A DNA stretch of 64,000 nt, from contig OU015532.1 of assembly GCA_907165065.1 (NCBI GenBank), positions 36,932,339 through 36,996,338 on the forward strand, in the 5' to 3' direction. How positions within the stretch are numbered: position 1 is the stretch's first letter; every line of letters starts with the position of its first letter. The notes below the pieces were generated by a model that saw only the letters and a list, made by a program, of their open reading frames with translations, did not search any database and was not told where the DNA came from. Source of the stretch: Caprimulgus europaeus (taxonomy: Eukaryota > Chordata > Aves > Caprimulgiformes > Caprimulgidae). Position numbers and translations under genes: made by a program. Positions 16,001 through 26,700 of the stretch are shown here, piece after piece.

Positions 16001-19000
16001 ACCTATGGCATCATGCCCAAGCAGTGAATGGCAGACATGCTTGCCTGGGTACAATCTATAGTAATTGAGTTTGTGGTAGTGGAGTCCTGGGGTGATATCT
16101 GAATATATTATTCCTGTGCGCTCATCCCAGTAAAATGGATAAGAAGCACCATGCTTCAAGGTAAAAAATAATCACCACAGAATTAATTTGATGTCTTCTT
16201 TGTGGGTAAATTCTTCTATAATTATCCACTAAGAGATGTCTTGCATCTGTTTTCCAACATTGCTAAGACACAGGACACTGGGTCTCTGGTCTGATCTTAT
16301 TTGAGACTGCCGAGTTCCTTGTAGGTGGTGTGTGAGAGTAACATTCAACCGCAGGGCATGAAGATGTCTCATTCTTTCAGGGCCAGGGAGAAAACTGTAA
16401 GGCACAAAGACTGTGGGAGTGGAGACCTTCCTCTGCTTTTTCTGCCCAGGTTTGGTGGTTTCTTTTTTCTTTCATGCCACTCAACCACCTTTGGAAACAG
16501 TTCAGCAACATCTTCTGGGGAGGATGGTGAGGACATCTGGAGCAGTTTCCTTTGTAGTCCCAGCCATGGGGATCTCATTCATTGCTTTTAAAAGTAGAAT
16601 GAAAAGCATGCAAGAGCCAAAGGCCCCAGACTGAAACGATTAATGGAATGAAATGTTTCAGGCTTTGTTTGCTTGCTGGCTTGTGTGTTTGTTGTTTGAA
16701 GTAAGAGCTATTGGGCTCAGTTCAGCTTCGGGTTATCAGAGCGATTCATTTGTAACATCACCAAGTGAAGACTTCTTTTCCAAAAATCAAGGCACTTTCA
16801 CTGCCATTACTGATTTAGAACATGCTCCTTGGGTGGTGAACTGAATAAAAGTAGTCACATCAGGGGGTTTTTTTGACATTTATGTGAATGAGTCTATCTT
16901 TTTTTCAAGGGCACTCCCATTTCTGGCAACTGCACAGAGATGAGTGTCAGGGATCTACCCTTCTCTGCTGGTGCTGTCCAAGCAAAAAAAGCTCATCTCT
17001 CAGTAAGAGAGACTCCCATCATCTCTTCTCTCCACCAAAGAACCCTGCAGATGAAGTGAGGGCTGTACCTCAAAGCAACAAATGTCCTAATGTAGCCACT
17101 AAACCAGGCACCATCAATGCTAATTTCACTGGTGTCTGACTGTGTGATGACAAGGGGTACGCAGTGCACTTTCTCCACTGGTCGCTGGGAGGTGCTTGGA
17201 TTTTCCTAATCTAATTGTGGCTTCTCAATAGAGGCTGGCTGCTGTGAAGGATCACAGGGTGACATGCTGGATGTGCACGTCCCCAGAGAACTGGGCTGAT
17301 CAAAGGGGAAATGCTGAACTACTGAGTTTGCTTCCATAGCTGGTCACAGTGAAACAGATCTGCTTCATAGGACCAAAGTCTAAATATAGCTCAAGTTTCT
17401 AAGTAATAGGGTACGTTGCAGTTTTTGCCATGCTTTAGCAAAAAAAAAGCTGTAGTGGGACCTAAGGATTACATCAGTCAGATATTATCTTCTGTGTGCG
17501 GTGCTCCTAAAGGCCTACTGCTGTGATATTTGTTGTTTCTTGGTCTACCTCAGCATCCCGGGGAAAACTGCAGGAAATTTTGTGGCAAGGCCTAGTGAGT
17601 GCAAACATCACTACTGGGACAACCCCAGCACCTCAGTGCACAGAAACTCAAGACAAGGCAGTAAGAGAGGGGTGCTGGAAGGGCACAGACAAAATGCAGG
17701 AGAAAGTCAGGTTTGTTTTACGTAGGGTAAATTTGGTTTAGCCTGTATGGGTAAAGATCTGCTCTGGTAACAGCAACTCCACACTGATTATTATGCTGCT
17801 GCTCTGCCAGGTCACAGCCTTCTCAGCTAACAGAAGCTGAACAGGGAAATATAAAAAGCCCAAAGACTGGAATGACTCCTGCTGTCCCTTTAACCAGAAA
17901 AAGCTAGATGAAGTAGGAAGCTGATCTTGGAGGGCAATCTGCTTAGATGAGTAAAGGCTAAAAGTGGAATAATCCCTGAGGTTTCTCATTTTGTTTGCTG
18001 TAGTTTGGGCAGAAAGCAATTGCAGCTGAATTTTTCAGAGCTGTAATGTGCAGGTGGGTCTGTCCTTCTGCCTGCAATGGCAGTGAAGGTGGCAAGTCTG
18101 CTTTTCTGTAAAAAGGGTAGGAGGTACAGATGCTCTCTTTCAAAAACTCTACATTGCTGCTGAATATTTCTGAAATGGTTTTGGGGATGAGGGATAATTC
18201 TGAATCCACAGTGGCATGTGTGAAGAGGTAGAAAATGGAGAAATGCCTTCTACCTATCCTGAGAAAAAAGCTGTTTTTTTCCCAGGTGTAAATGTGTGTG
18301 GTTGGTCAGACAGGTCCTCACTAATACCTGAGGAGGATTCATTATGATTTTATTTAATCCTTCCTGAGCAGGAGGGAAAAGGTTAATTGCCTGGGGAGAA
18401 GCATTCATCTGGCCCACTGACTGGTCAGAGGACTGGGGGAGGGGGACAATCAGTCAGAATGAGAAGATGGGCTAATTTTTTACAGGTCTGTTATTCTTCA
18501 TCTGTTTATTACAGCCAGTGAAAACAGTGAGGTTATGCTGAGCAGCTTCTAGAAACAACAGAAAGATGGTTTCCTTTCCCTCTGCCCCATCCCTGGAGCA
18601 GATGCAGCTGGGAGAGTCTCAAGTGAAGTGGCATTGCTAAAGCTGTGCTGGTGTGGACAGCATGGAAAATAAAACATTTTTAACCAGGGTGCTGGCCTCC
18701 TCGTGAGATCCTTTAAATTCCTTTTTATGAGATGGAGCAACCTCAAAGGGTTGGAAGTAAATCTCCATCTCCTTTGGGGAGACAGCAACAGAGAGAATAT
18801 TTCAGTGGAGGCTCCTTTGTGTACTGTTATTGAGCAACCTCTGGGGATCTTAATCCCAGGAAAGCATGAGCTGGTCTATAATCGCTTTCCAGTCTCAGGA
18901 GTACATGGGTGGTTTTTTTTTAAAGAATGTGGTAGGCATCAAGTAGATAACCCCAAGGAATAAGAATATATTAGACTAATTAGACACTAGTCAGCCAGCA

Positions 19001-21314
19001 TAAGGTGGGGAATTGCTCTGAATATCTGTATTCCCCTTGTGAGTCAGAGTTGTTGCTGTGTTCTCATAGAATGAACTCTTTTGGGGAGACACTTCCCTTT
19101 CATGGGGGTAGGGAAACACCGCTAAATTTAAGGCAACAACTCACAGTTGGAAAATAGTAATGAACCTGAGGACTGCAGTCAGTATCAGTGAGCTGATGCT
19201 GTGTTAGAAATTAAGAGAATGATCTGAAATGTTCCAGAATGCAAAACTATTACCCAAAGATGCTCACAAAAGGCTGTCTTGGATCTGAGGAAGAAACTTC
19301 TCTGTCAATTCTCTTCCAGAAAGGAAAAAATTTGCCATTATCTTTTCGATTCTGGAGGCTTGCAGAATTACTTAAATGCTGAGTATTTATTTGGATAAGA
19401 ACTGGTAAGTATTTAATCCTGTGCCCTTCAAATCAGACTCTGTCCCTTTTGGCTTGCCCCTTAGCAAGCTAATCACCATTCCCTTTCTTGTAATTTGTGT
19501 TTGATGTTAGAGCTCTGCTTCTATGAGACTTGGTTTGTTGTTGCTGTTAAGCTTTGCCTTTCTGTAAGTCTTGCTCCAGTGTTGCCAGTTTAAAGGACCT
19601 TCTCAATTTAATGTGTTGAAGCTCAGTTGTTATAAAGTAATCATCTCTTGGCTTTATTAATCCCTTATTATGAGTTCCAGGGGCAGCTAAAGGCTTAGAC
19701 TAGAGCAGTTCTCTGCTGTGTCATGCTTGACACGTAAGTCTCTTTGGCCAGCACTACTTTGTTTATAGTCTAAATAGGTAAAACCAAAACTGAGAAGGAA
19801 AACAAATACCCTGTCATTATGGGACCTGACTGAGGTCACAGAGCAGAGCTGTTCTCAGAGTGCCCTGATTCCCTAGTGACTGCTGTCCTAGTCAAACACA
19901 TGGAAGCTGTGGAGCTGCTTGCCATGCTGCTGTTTGGGAATGTTGGTGGTGCCTAGGCTTATGTGAACAGTTCTCTGATTATCCTCTGGATAGAAACTTT
20001 CTCAAGTTACATGGAGAAGACGATGCATGATTATTTGCCAGTAGGTTTAAAGGTGTATATACATATCTGAGCAGTAGGCAGTGGAACAGTCATGACTCCA
20101 CCTAGAAATGAGATGCAAACTTGCAGGAGAGGCACCAGGGTATATTGGTTTTGCTCACAAATCTTCTAGACTACTTGGCTGGTTGCTTGTTTCACTCAAC
20201 ATCCCAGAACATGTTTCTGGTTTAATACAGGTATTAATGTTTCTGTAGAAGATGGGAAGGAAGCCTGTTGGCCTGGAGGTGAAGGGGAAGCCCTGCTGCA
20301 TCTGTGTGAGGGAAAGAAGTAATCAAGGCAATGTTACTTTTTCCTGCAGCGCTGGTGGGAAGGTAGGGCTCCTGCCATCCCTGTACCAAACAGGAAACAG
20401 TCCATAACAGAGTTATACTATGGTCATGCCCTCCTGTTTCCACTGAAACTAAACTGCAGCAACAGACATCCTTTCCCTTTAGACAGCTTTTCTCAATGAT
20501 GACTTGGCTTTTTCAAGCCAACTTTTAAGGGCCAACTACACTAGGAGGAGCTCTTCCTCCATTTCTTCTCTTTCCAGCTAGCTGGTCACTAAAGCTCTGA
20601 GGTGTCTTTGTACGGGCTGCTTATGCCTGTCCAGCTTCTTAAATCCTCTGGACGTCTTTGGTCATGTAAGCTCCCTACAGGGTACGATTGAAACAGTAAT
20701 TCCACTGACCCTTTTTGATACTAGGGTTGTCGGGCATTTCATGATAGCTTCTTGCTATGTTTCTTCTGTCAGCTAGTTTGGAGAAGTGGCTACAGCTTCA
20801 CCATAGCACTTCTTTTTCAGTCCAGACAAAACCCCAGCCATGCAGTTCCCAATGCACAGGCCTTCTGTAATAATATCTGTCCATTTTTTTTTCATTCAGT
20901 TAGGTTAATTTCTGTAATTGAGGCTAATTTCAGTAACTGTAAAGGTTATGTAGACAACATATATACAATACTAACTTCAGTACTTTCTAGTATAACCTTG
21001 AATGAGCTGGAAAACTTACCCTACAGACATTAGTAAAGTCATGTCAGTCATGTTTGAGGGCTGATTCTCTCTGTTACATTCATATTACAGGGCAGTAGCT
21101 TCTCCAGTCAGAAGGCATTTTTCCCAGAGCTGGCAGCAGACCAGATGTTTGTAAGCCCTCAATCTGAAGACAAGAATCAGCATTCCAATATTCTTTACTA
21201 ACAAATAAACGTATAAAGAGCATTCTCCAGCTGATGACTTTCAAGTTTTGTAGATGCTCTATGTGCAGGGAGCGCTAGGGATTTCTAGGGTAAGGCATGG
21301 AAGCATTGTGAAAG
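13086..21314. other. Intergenic DNA between TMEM229B and the RAD51B CpG island
   Basis: I recognise no gene or named repeat here. Two minus-strand frames (13912-14157 and 15962-16159) have protein-like composition, but they begin at GTG and TTG rather than ATG and match nothing I know. No divergent gene such as ZFYVE26, which I recall as the head-to-head neighbour of RAD51B in human, is visible upstream of the CpG island. Confidence 0.55.
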
Positions 21315-21639
21315 ATCCCGAGCACACCCGCACCGAGATTCCGTGCCTGGAGCACACTGATTTACTCCACCGTAGCAGCCTGGCCCGGCGGCTCCCACCT
21401 GTGGGGCAGCGCTCGCGTTCACGAGCGGGAATAAACACTGAAACACCCCCTCGGCCCCTCCTTCCCCCCAAAGCTGCTTCTCTGCAGGCGGCGCGGGAGC
21501 AGGACGGGCGCTACCACGGGACGGCACGCTGGCAGCGGAGGCGGCAGCAGGGCCCCCACTAGGCCGCAGCCGCCGCCATCAAAGGCCGCTGGGCGGCGCG
21601 CGCGCTCCCCGCTTCCCTCTCTCCCGCCCGCCCCCGGGA

Positions 21640-21664
21640 ACCACGGCTCCCGGCATGCCCTGCG
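21640..21664 (+). promoter_or_regulatory. ZNF143/STAF-like promoter motif
   Basis: The core TCCCGGCATGC followed by CCTGCG resembles the widespread promoter motif with core TCCCAGCATGC bound by ZNF143, with an ACCAC start in place of ACTAC. Such sites are common in CpG-island and bidirectional promoters. The match is by eye and imperfect at the 5' end. Confidence 0.5.
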
Positions 21665-21691
21665 CGCGCCGGCCCTCAGGGCTGCGGGGGG

Positions 21692-21712
21692 ATTGGCGGG
21701 AGCGGAGCCAAT
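21692..21712. promoter_or_regulatory. Pair of opposed CCAAT boxes (possible NF-Y sites)
   Basis: ATTGG (reverse CCAAT) at 21692-21696 and CCAAT at 21708-21712 lie 16 bases apart in the middle of the CpG island. NF-Y commonly binds paired CCAAT boxes in TATA-less promoters. Function is inferred from motif and position only. Confidence 0.45.
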
Positions 21713-21790
21713 GGCGAGTGCGGGCCTTGCCCGCCGGCCCCGCCTTCTCGCGCCGCCGGCCCCGCCTCCTCGCGCCCGCCGCCGGGAGCC

Positions 21791-21796
21791 TTTGAA
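21791..21796 (+). promoter_or_regulatory. TTTGAA motif, possible CHR cell-cycle element
   Basis: TTTGAA is the cell-cycle homology region bound by DREAM/MuvB complexes in many late cell-cycle promoters. It stands out in the GC-rich island about 80 bases downstream of the CCAAT pair. A six-base match is weak evidence alone; its place next to CCAAT boxes is the usual arrangement in such promoters. Confidence 0.3.
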
Positions 21797-21799
21797 AAA

Positions 21800-22071
21800 G
21801 TTCTCAGGTGCGCGGGGCCTCGCGCCAGTCTGCGCGCGCGGGTATGGCCCGGCCCGGTCCGGCCTGGCGGGGACCGCAGGGGCGGGTCGTCGGGAATCCG
21901 CGGCGCTGCCGGGGGTGAGGGGAGGTCGGGCCAGGGCTCCGGCTGCGGGGGCAGCCCCGGGTTCTGGGCCGGTGGGGCGGGCGGGCGCCCCGAGGCCGCT
22001 GGGCTGGGCGGCGGGAGGGGAGCTCCGTGCCTCCGCAGCGCAGCCGCTGCTCGCCTGCAGGCGCCGGGCCG
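21800..22071 (+). other. RAD51B: Candidate non-coding exon 1 of RAD51B
   Basis: The ATG exon starts at an acceptor (23610-23611), so an upstream untranslated exon must exist. The best donor in the island is GGTGAGTT with GT at 22072-22073, giving an exon end at 22071. Other possible donors are CAG followed by GTGCGC (exon end 21806) and a GTGAGG near 21914. The transcription start is not determined. Confidence 0.35.
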
Positions 22072-22371
22072 GTGAGTTCATTTCCTCCTCCTGGCTGAAG
22101 TGATGATGCCGGGCCCCCCCTGCAGCGCCTGGGTCACCGGGCTGAGTCCGTGCCGGTGTCTGCCCGAGGTTTCCCCCCGACGAGTGTCTTGTCCGCCGGC
22201 CCCTCTCGGCACCGCGCTCCTGCGCGCCCCAGTCACGCAGTCCCCACAGGCCATACCGGGGCTCTTGTGCGGCTGCGGCCGTGCGCGGTGCAGGGCCAGC
22301 GGAGTGTGCGGTGCGTGTGGGCCGTGGTTATTACGGCAGCTGGTGGTGTGAAGGGCGCTGAACTCGCCAAA

Positions 22372-23609
22372 CGTTTGATTTTCCTCTTGTCTGAAGAGGA
22401 TTTTTGTAGAGGGGGCAATAAAGTTTCCATCTTGTGAAGAAGTGGAGGCCCGTGCATCTGTAACTGTTGTAGCAGTTTGACATTACTTAAAAACCTTTTT
22501 ATTTTGACTAAAGTGGCTAAATAAATACATGGAACATTGCCTAAATCTTATGTGTGAAGCAACTATGTGCTCAAACATACATATAGGTTAGGAAAGTATC
22601 TGTGCTCTAGGTGGTACTGAGCAGAATACCGTCCTGTGGAGTTTTGTTCAGTAGAATGGAATCACACACACAAAAAAGGGGGGACACAAATGCAAATAGC
22701 TGAGGACTAAGGGGAGAAGGATTCATAGTAACAGGGTGATCTTATCTGCTATGTAAAATAGTTTTAAGGCTTATCAGAAATAATCAGAGATTCTTTCAGC
22801 AGGAATCTCAGTAACTATAATCTGCTGAAGTGACTGAATATACTACAATTCTTGCTGCCTTAGTCCAATTGTATTTTTGTTTGCTTTTAGAATAAAATAA
22901 TATTTACATTGTAGTTCTCATCTTCATATATTTAGCTTTGGCCTCTGGTTTCTTTTACACTGTTGGCTAAATTAAATAACTCTTTTATTACCTGTGATTG
23001 TTTCAGAAATTGTTAGAACATTTTGAGATGGGTTTGAGTAGACTTGCATGCTAGAGTATGTTTCCAGCCCTTCATTCTTCCTGGTGTTTCCTTTCTGGGT
23101 CCTTCCAGTTCTTTCAACACCTGTCACAAATCCTGGGTCACCAGAGCAGTGTTGTGTCCTAGCAGTATACATTCTAGGGTGAAATACTTGCTGTGATTAC
23201 TATTTGTGTTTGGGCAACCAAGGATAACCTTATTTCTTTCCAGCGCAGTATAGCGTGAGGGGTTCTTGTTCAGCTCACCATGGAGTAATTTCCAGCTTTC
23301 TTATGTCCCAGAAACATCTGTCCTTTAAACACTGCTGACTCTTCTGTTCTTACTGGCATGATCTCATACATGGTCAAATATGAGGAGATATAATTTAATA
23401 TAACTGCTTTCAGAGTGGTAATATAATTTAATGTGACATAGACTTACATGGGAAGTCTCTATCACATAACATTTTATAAATATATATATATATCTATATA
23501 TACACATATACACATGTGTGCACACTTTCCTGTCCTTTAGCAAGGATTGAGTGTAATTGTCCATGTAGTTGTATTCCAAGCATCTTTCAAAATTGTTTTT
23601 GTTTGCCCT
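22372..23609 (+). other. RAD51B first intron (between CpG island and ATG exon)
   Basis: AT-rich non-coding DNA links the CpG island to the acceptor at 23611. Apart from the TA/CA repeat near 23477-23524 I recognise nothing in it. Confidence 0.55.
23477..23524. repeat. TA / CA dinucleotide microsatellite
   Basis: A run of alternating TA is followed by ACACATATACACATGTGTG-type alternating purine-pyrimidine sequence, about 90 bases upstream of the RAD51B ATG exon. It is imperfect, so only moderately likely to vary in length. Confidence 0.85.
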
Positions 23610-23611
23610 AG

Positions 23612-23705
23612 ATTGGGAAGCATGGCTGCTAAGAAACTAAGAAGAGCAAGGTTGTCTCAGGAGCTGTGTGAAAGGCTGAGTCGCCATCAGATCACTACCT
23701 GTCAG
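23612..23705 (+). CDS. RAD51B: RAD51B first coding exon (residues 1-28)
   Basis: The acceptor AG is at 23610-23611 after a pyrimidine-rich stretch. Ten untranslated bases precede the ATG at 23622, which has A at -3 and G at +4. The exon encodes 28 residues ending in TTCQ, and the donor GTGAAA begins at 23706 in phase 0. An in-frame upstream start at 23547 is excluded because it lies on the intron side of the acceptor. Confidence 0.94.
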
Positions 23706-26700
23706 GTGAAAGGGTTATTTTATATTTGTGGTGTTTTTTTGGGGTTGTGGTTTTTGGTTTTGGTTTTGGGAGGGGGTGTGGGTGTTTTAATACATGTGCT
23801 GTTTACTTTTTAAATTACAGGGAGCTTTACTTTCTATAAAGTAGGGGAGATTTCAGGCTCTGTCTGGCCTACTGCTTTATAAAAATACAGCTTTAAAACA
23901 ATGCCTGAGACATTTAAATTTGTGTGTACTCACTGCCTTCACTTCTAAAGCAGCTGCAGACGCTTTATTTTAGCAGAGGTATGCAGATGCTACTTGTATG
24001 GCGCAAGACATCCGTTTGGGAACACTTCATCGAAACACTTGTGTGCTACGTTAGTGTGTGAACGTGCTGTGCTGTTGCACTGTCAGTTATGGGCTGATTC
24101 AGCAGTACGTTCTGAAGGTGTTCCTATGAATGCTCACCTAAAGAGAGCCAAGAGTGCCTGTGTGTTTCAGTAGTATGCATCACAAATACAGGATCTAGCC
24201 CTAGGACTGCAGTCTAGAAGACAGGATGTATTTTGAAAGTTTTTTGGGTAGACGGACACTTTTGTGGGCAAAAAGGTGTTGTCTTGCTGCAGTTCCATAG
24301 CACAGTTCTTGAATGTTTGGTCCTTTGACTCCATACCCTTTCAAATGTGAGTACAATTTCTTTTGATATACTGGTATCAGAGAAAGTTAGAAAACATAAC
24401 ATGGCACAGTTGGTAAAACTGTGGAATGCACGCTAGTTGTGTATAAATAGCACCAGTTTAGTCCCCAGTCTTGATTTCTAGGTTGAGCTCTCAGAACTGT
24501 TCTATCATCTTTCAGGACTTTTTATGTCTTTCCCTCTTGGAGCTAATGAAAGTGACGGGACAGAGCTACTATGAAGTGCAGAAGCTTCTCTGTAAAGTCA
24601 GCCGAGCATGTGCTCCCGAGATGCAGACAGTAAGTATGCTCGTGCTGATTCTGCTTGTGATACACTAGCTGAGAAAAAGCTAAACACTGTCACTCCTCTT
24701 TTTACCTGGGAGGTTTGTGATGTCTCAGTTTGATCTCACGTTGAAATAATACTTTTATTTTTAAATTTAGGTCTCTGAGGCACTTTATTTTGGTGCAGCA
24801 ACTTTTATTAGGCGTTATGGCTTCAAGAGATGGCTCAGGCTTGCAGAATTGATCTGAGTGCAGTAGGGAAATACAACATTTTCTCTTGTAACCTGATATA
24901 TGAAAATTGCTTCTAGCTTGGACTAGAATAAGAATTTCAGTGTAAATTGGTTTTAAACATAAAATTGGTGCCAAGAAGTGAAGTGATCCTGAGGAAGATA
25001 ACTTCTCGAGGATTTTTTTCCATCCATGTAAATGAGCTGTCTTGTGGTTTAGGCTACAGGTAGCTTAGCTGGGGAGAGCGCAAGAAGGAAGCAAGTGTTA
25101 GCTGCAATGCAGTGACTGGATTTTTTCTTTTCTGAATTCAGGTGAAAAGATGTCAAAAACCGTGTCCTTTTAGGACAGAGAGGACATGGGCAGTTCTGAC
25201 GTGTGTCAATGCAGCCTGCTTTTTTCCTTAAAAAAAAAAAAAAAAAAAAAAAAGCCATGTCAGAGTTTCTTATGTGTAATTGGTGTAGTAACTGTAGCAG
25301 TAACTGTGAAACTTTAAAGTTGCAAACATGGTGCATTGAAGTTAGTGATGTGCAGAATTAATGATTTATACTGAATGGATTAAAAGCTAATTACTAGTTT
25401 TTCATCAATAACTGTTAATAAATTGAAGACAGATGGAAGTTTTAAGTAGAGTTATAACCTTTGCTTTTGCCTGTCATCCATACATCACTATTCAATCAAA
25501 TTTCTTTGCTGAGAAGCTTGTCAGATAGTGAAGTTTGTCAGAGAGCAGTTGTCAAGTACTGTTAATACTGAGCCAGCTGATAGATGCCCAGCTATGTAAG
25601 TGTGTACGATACAGAGCTGTACTTCCAGAAACAGAGGATGTTAGCTATTTTTTAAGGGATGTAGATTGAATCTTTGCAAATACAGGATCTCTAATGGACT
25701 TCGGGTCACAGTGACTGATGTAATGTCATGACTGATGTAGCAAGATGGTTTGACAATATCTTCAAGTAAAAAAATAAGTAAATGAGTCAATAGGAGTTAT
25801 AAATAAGGGGTAAATACTCTCCAGATATAACACTGGAAGCACTGTCATCAAAACTTGAGAGTATGCCAAGTTATCCAGTAAAACTCTAAAACTTGTCTTA
25901 CAGTATAAAGCACAGAGTGAAGCCTACTGAGCTCATCAGAGAGGGAGTTAGTTAGGGGATGATTTGATCACGTTATATGCTCAGTAGGAAAAGATAATTG
26001 TGTTAGAGATCTCTGGAGTCTAGCTGAACAAGATCCAGGGGCTGGAAGATAAATTAAGAAATAAACCCCTGAAATATGAAGTAATAAGAAAATCTTTAGA
26101 AACTAACATAAGTTACCATTGTAAGAGGTTGTCCAAGTATGTGGTAATTTTTCATTCACTTGGACTCCTAATTTAAGAATTGAATGATTTTTAATTTTTT
26201 TTTTACTGAAAGACAGTCTGGTTCAACTCTAATTTTGTGGATTAAATACAGAAATCACTGGGTAAAATTTTAGAGTCTGTGTTAGGCAGGAAAGCTAGGC
26301 TAGACTATTGTTTCCATCATCTACAAGGTTTGTTTCTCATCTACAAGGTTTAAATCCTATCAGAGGTTAAACAAAAATGATTAAATTAAAGTATATTGCA
26401 AATCCTTCTTCACCTGTACATGAATTCACTATTTAAGGGAATCTGAGCATAAACTCCAGTCCCATCTGAGTGAGGTAAAATTCACTGGTTTTTATATTGG
26501 CCTGTTCTGTGCCTTGAAAGCCATTATTTATATATTTCTCCTCAATAGAACTGAAGGACAGAGAAGGTCTGAATGTATTTCAAATGTTATTCTAATATGG
26601 TACCTGTCATAACATAGCGAAGAAATGAAGCATAAAAACAAAAAAGGAAAGTACAAGCTATCTTATCATAGCCTGCTGGTGGAAATTATGGAAATTATTC

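Larger units (their letters stand above)
21315..22370 (+). promoter_or_regulatory. RAD51B: CpG island, probable RAD51B promoter
   Basis: Base composition changes sharply to very high G+C with dense CpG between about 21315 and 22370, unlike the AT-rich DNA on both sides. It lies 1.3-2.3 kb upstream of the RAD51B start codon, where a 5' non-coding exon is expected because the ATG exon begins with an acceptor. Visible sites include Sp1-type GC boxes (CCCGCCC), two CCAAT boxes, a ZNF143-like site and a TTTGAA motif. No TATA box is seen. Long open frames through the island are a composition effect, because GC-rich DNA has few stops. The promoter may work in both directions, but no upstream gene is seen. 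Confidence 0.85.

Noticed and set aside
21419..22103. Long open frames on both strands through the CpG island (up to 220 codons)
   Set aside because: GC-rich sequence has few stop codons; the translations are Ala/Arg/Pro/Gly-rich with no domain, and frames overlap on both strands.
24400..24460. tRNA-like stretch with a GGTAAAACTG-type segment
   Set aside because: No cloverleaf, no proper B box and no acceptor stem can be drawn.
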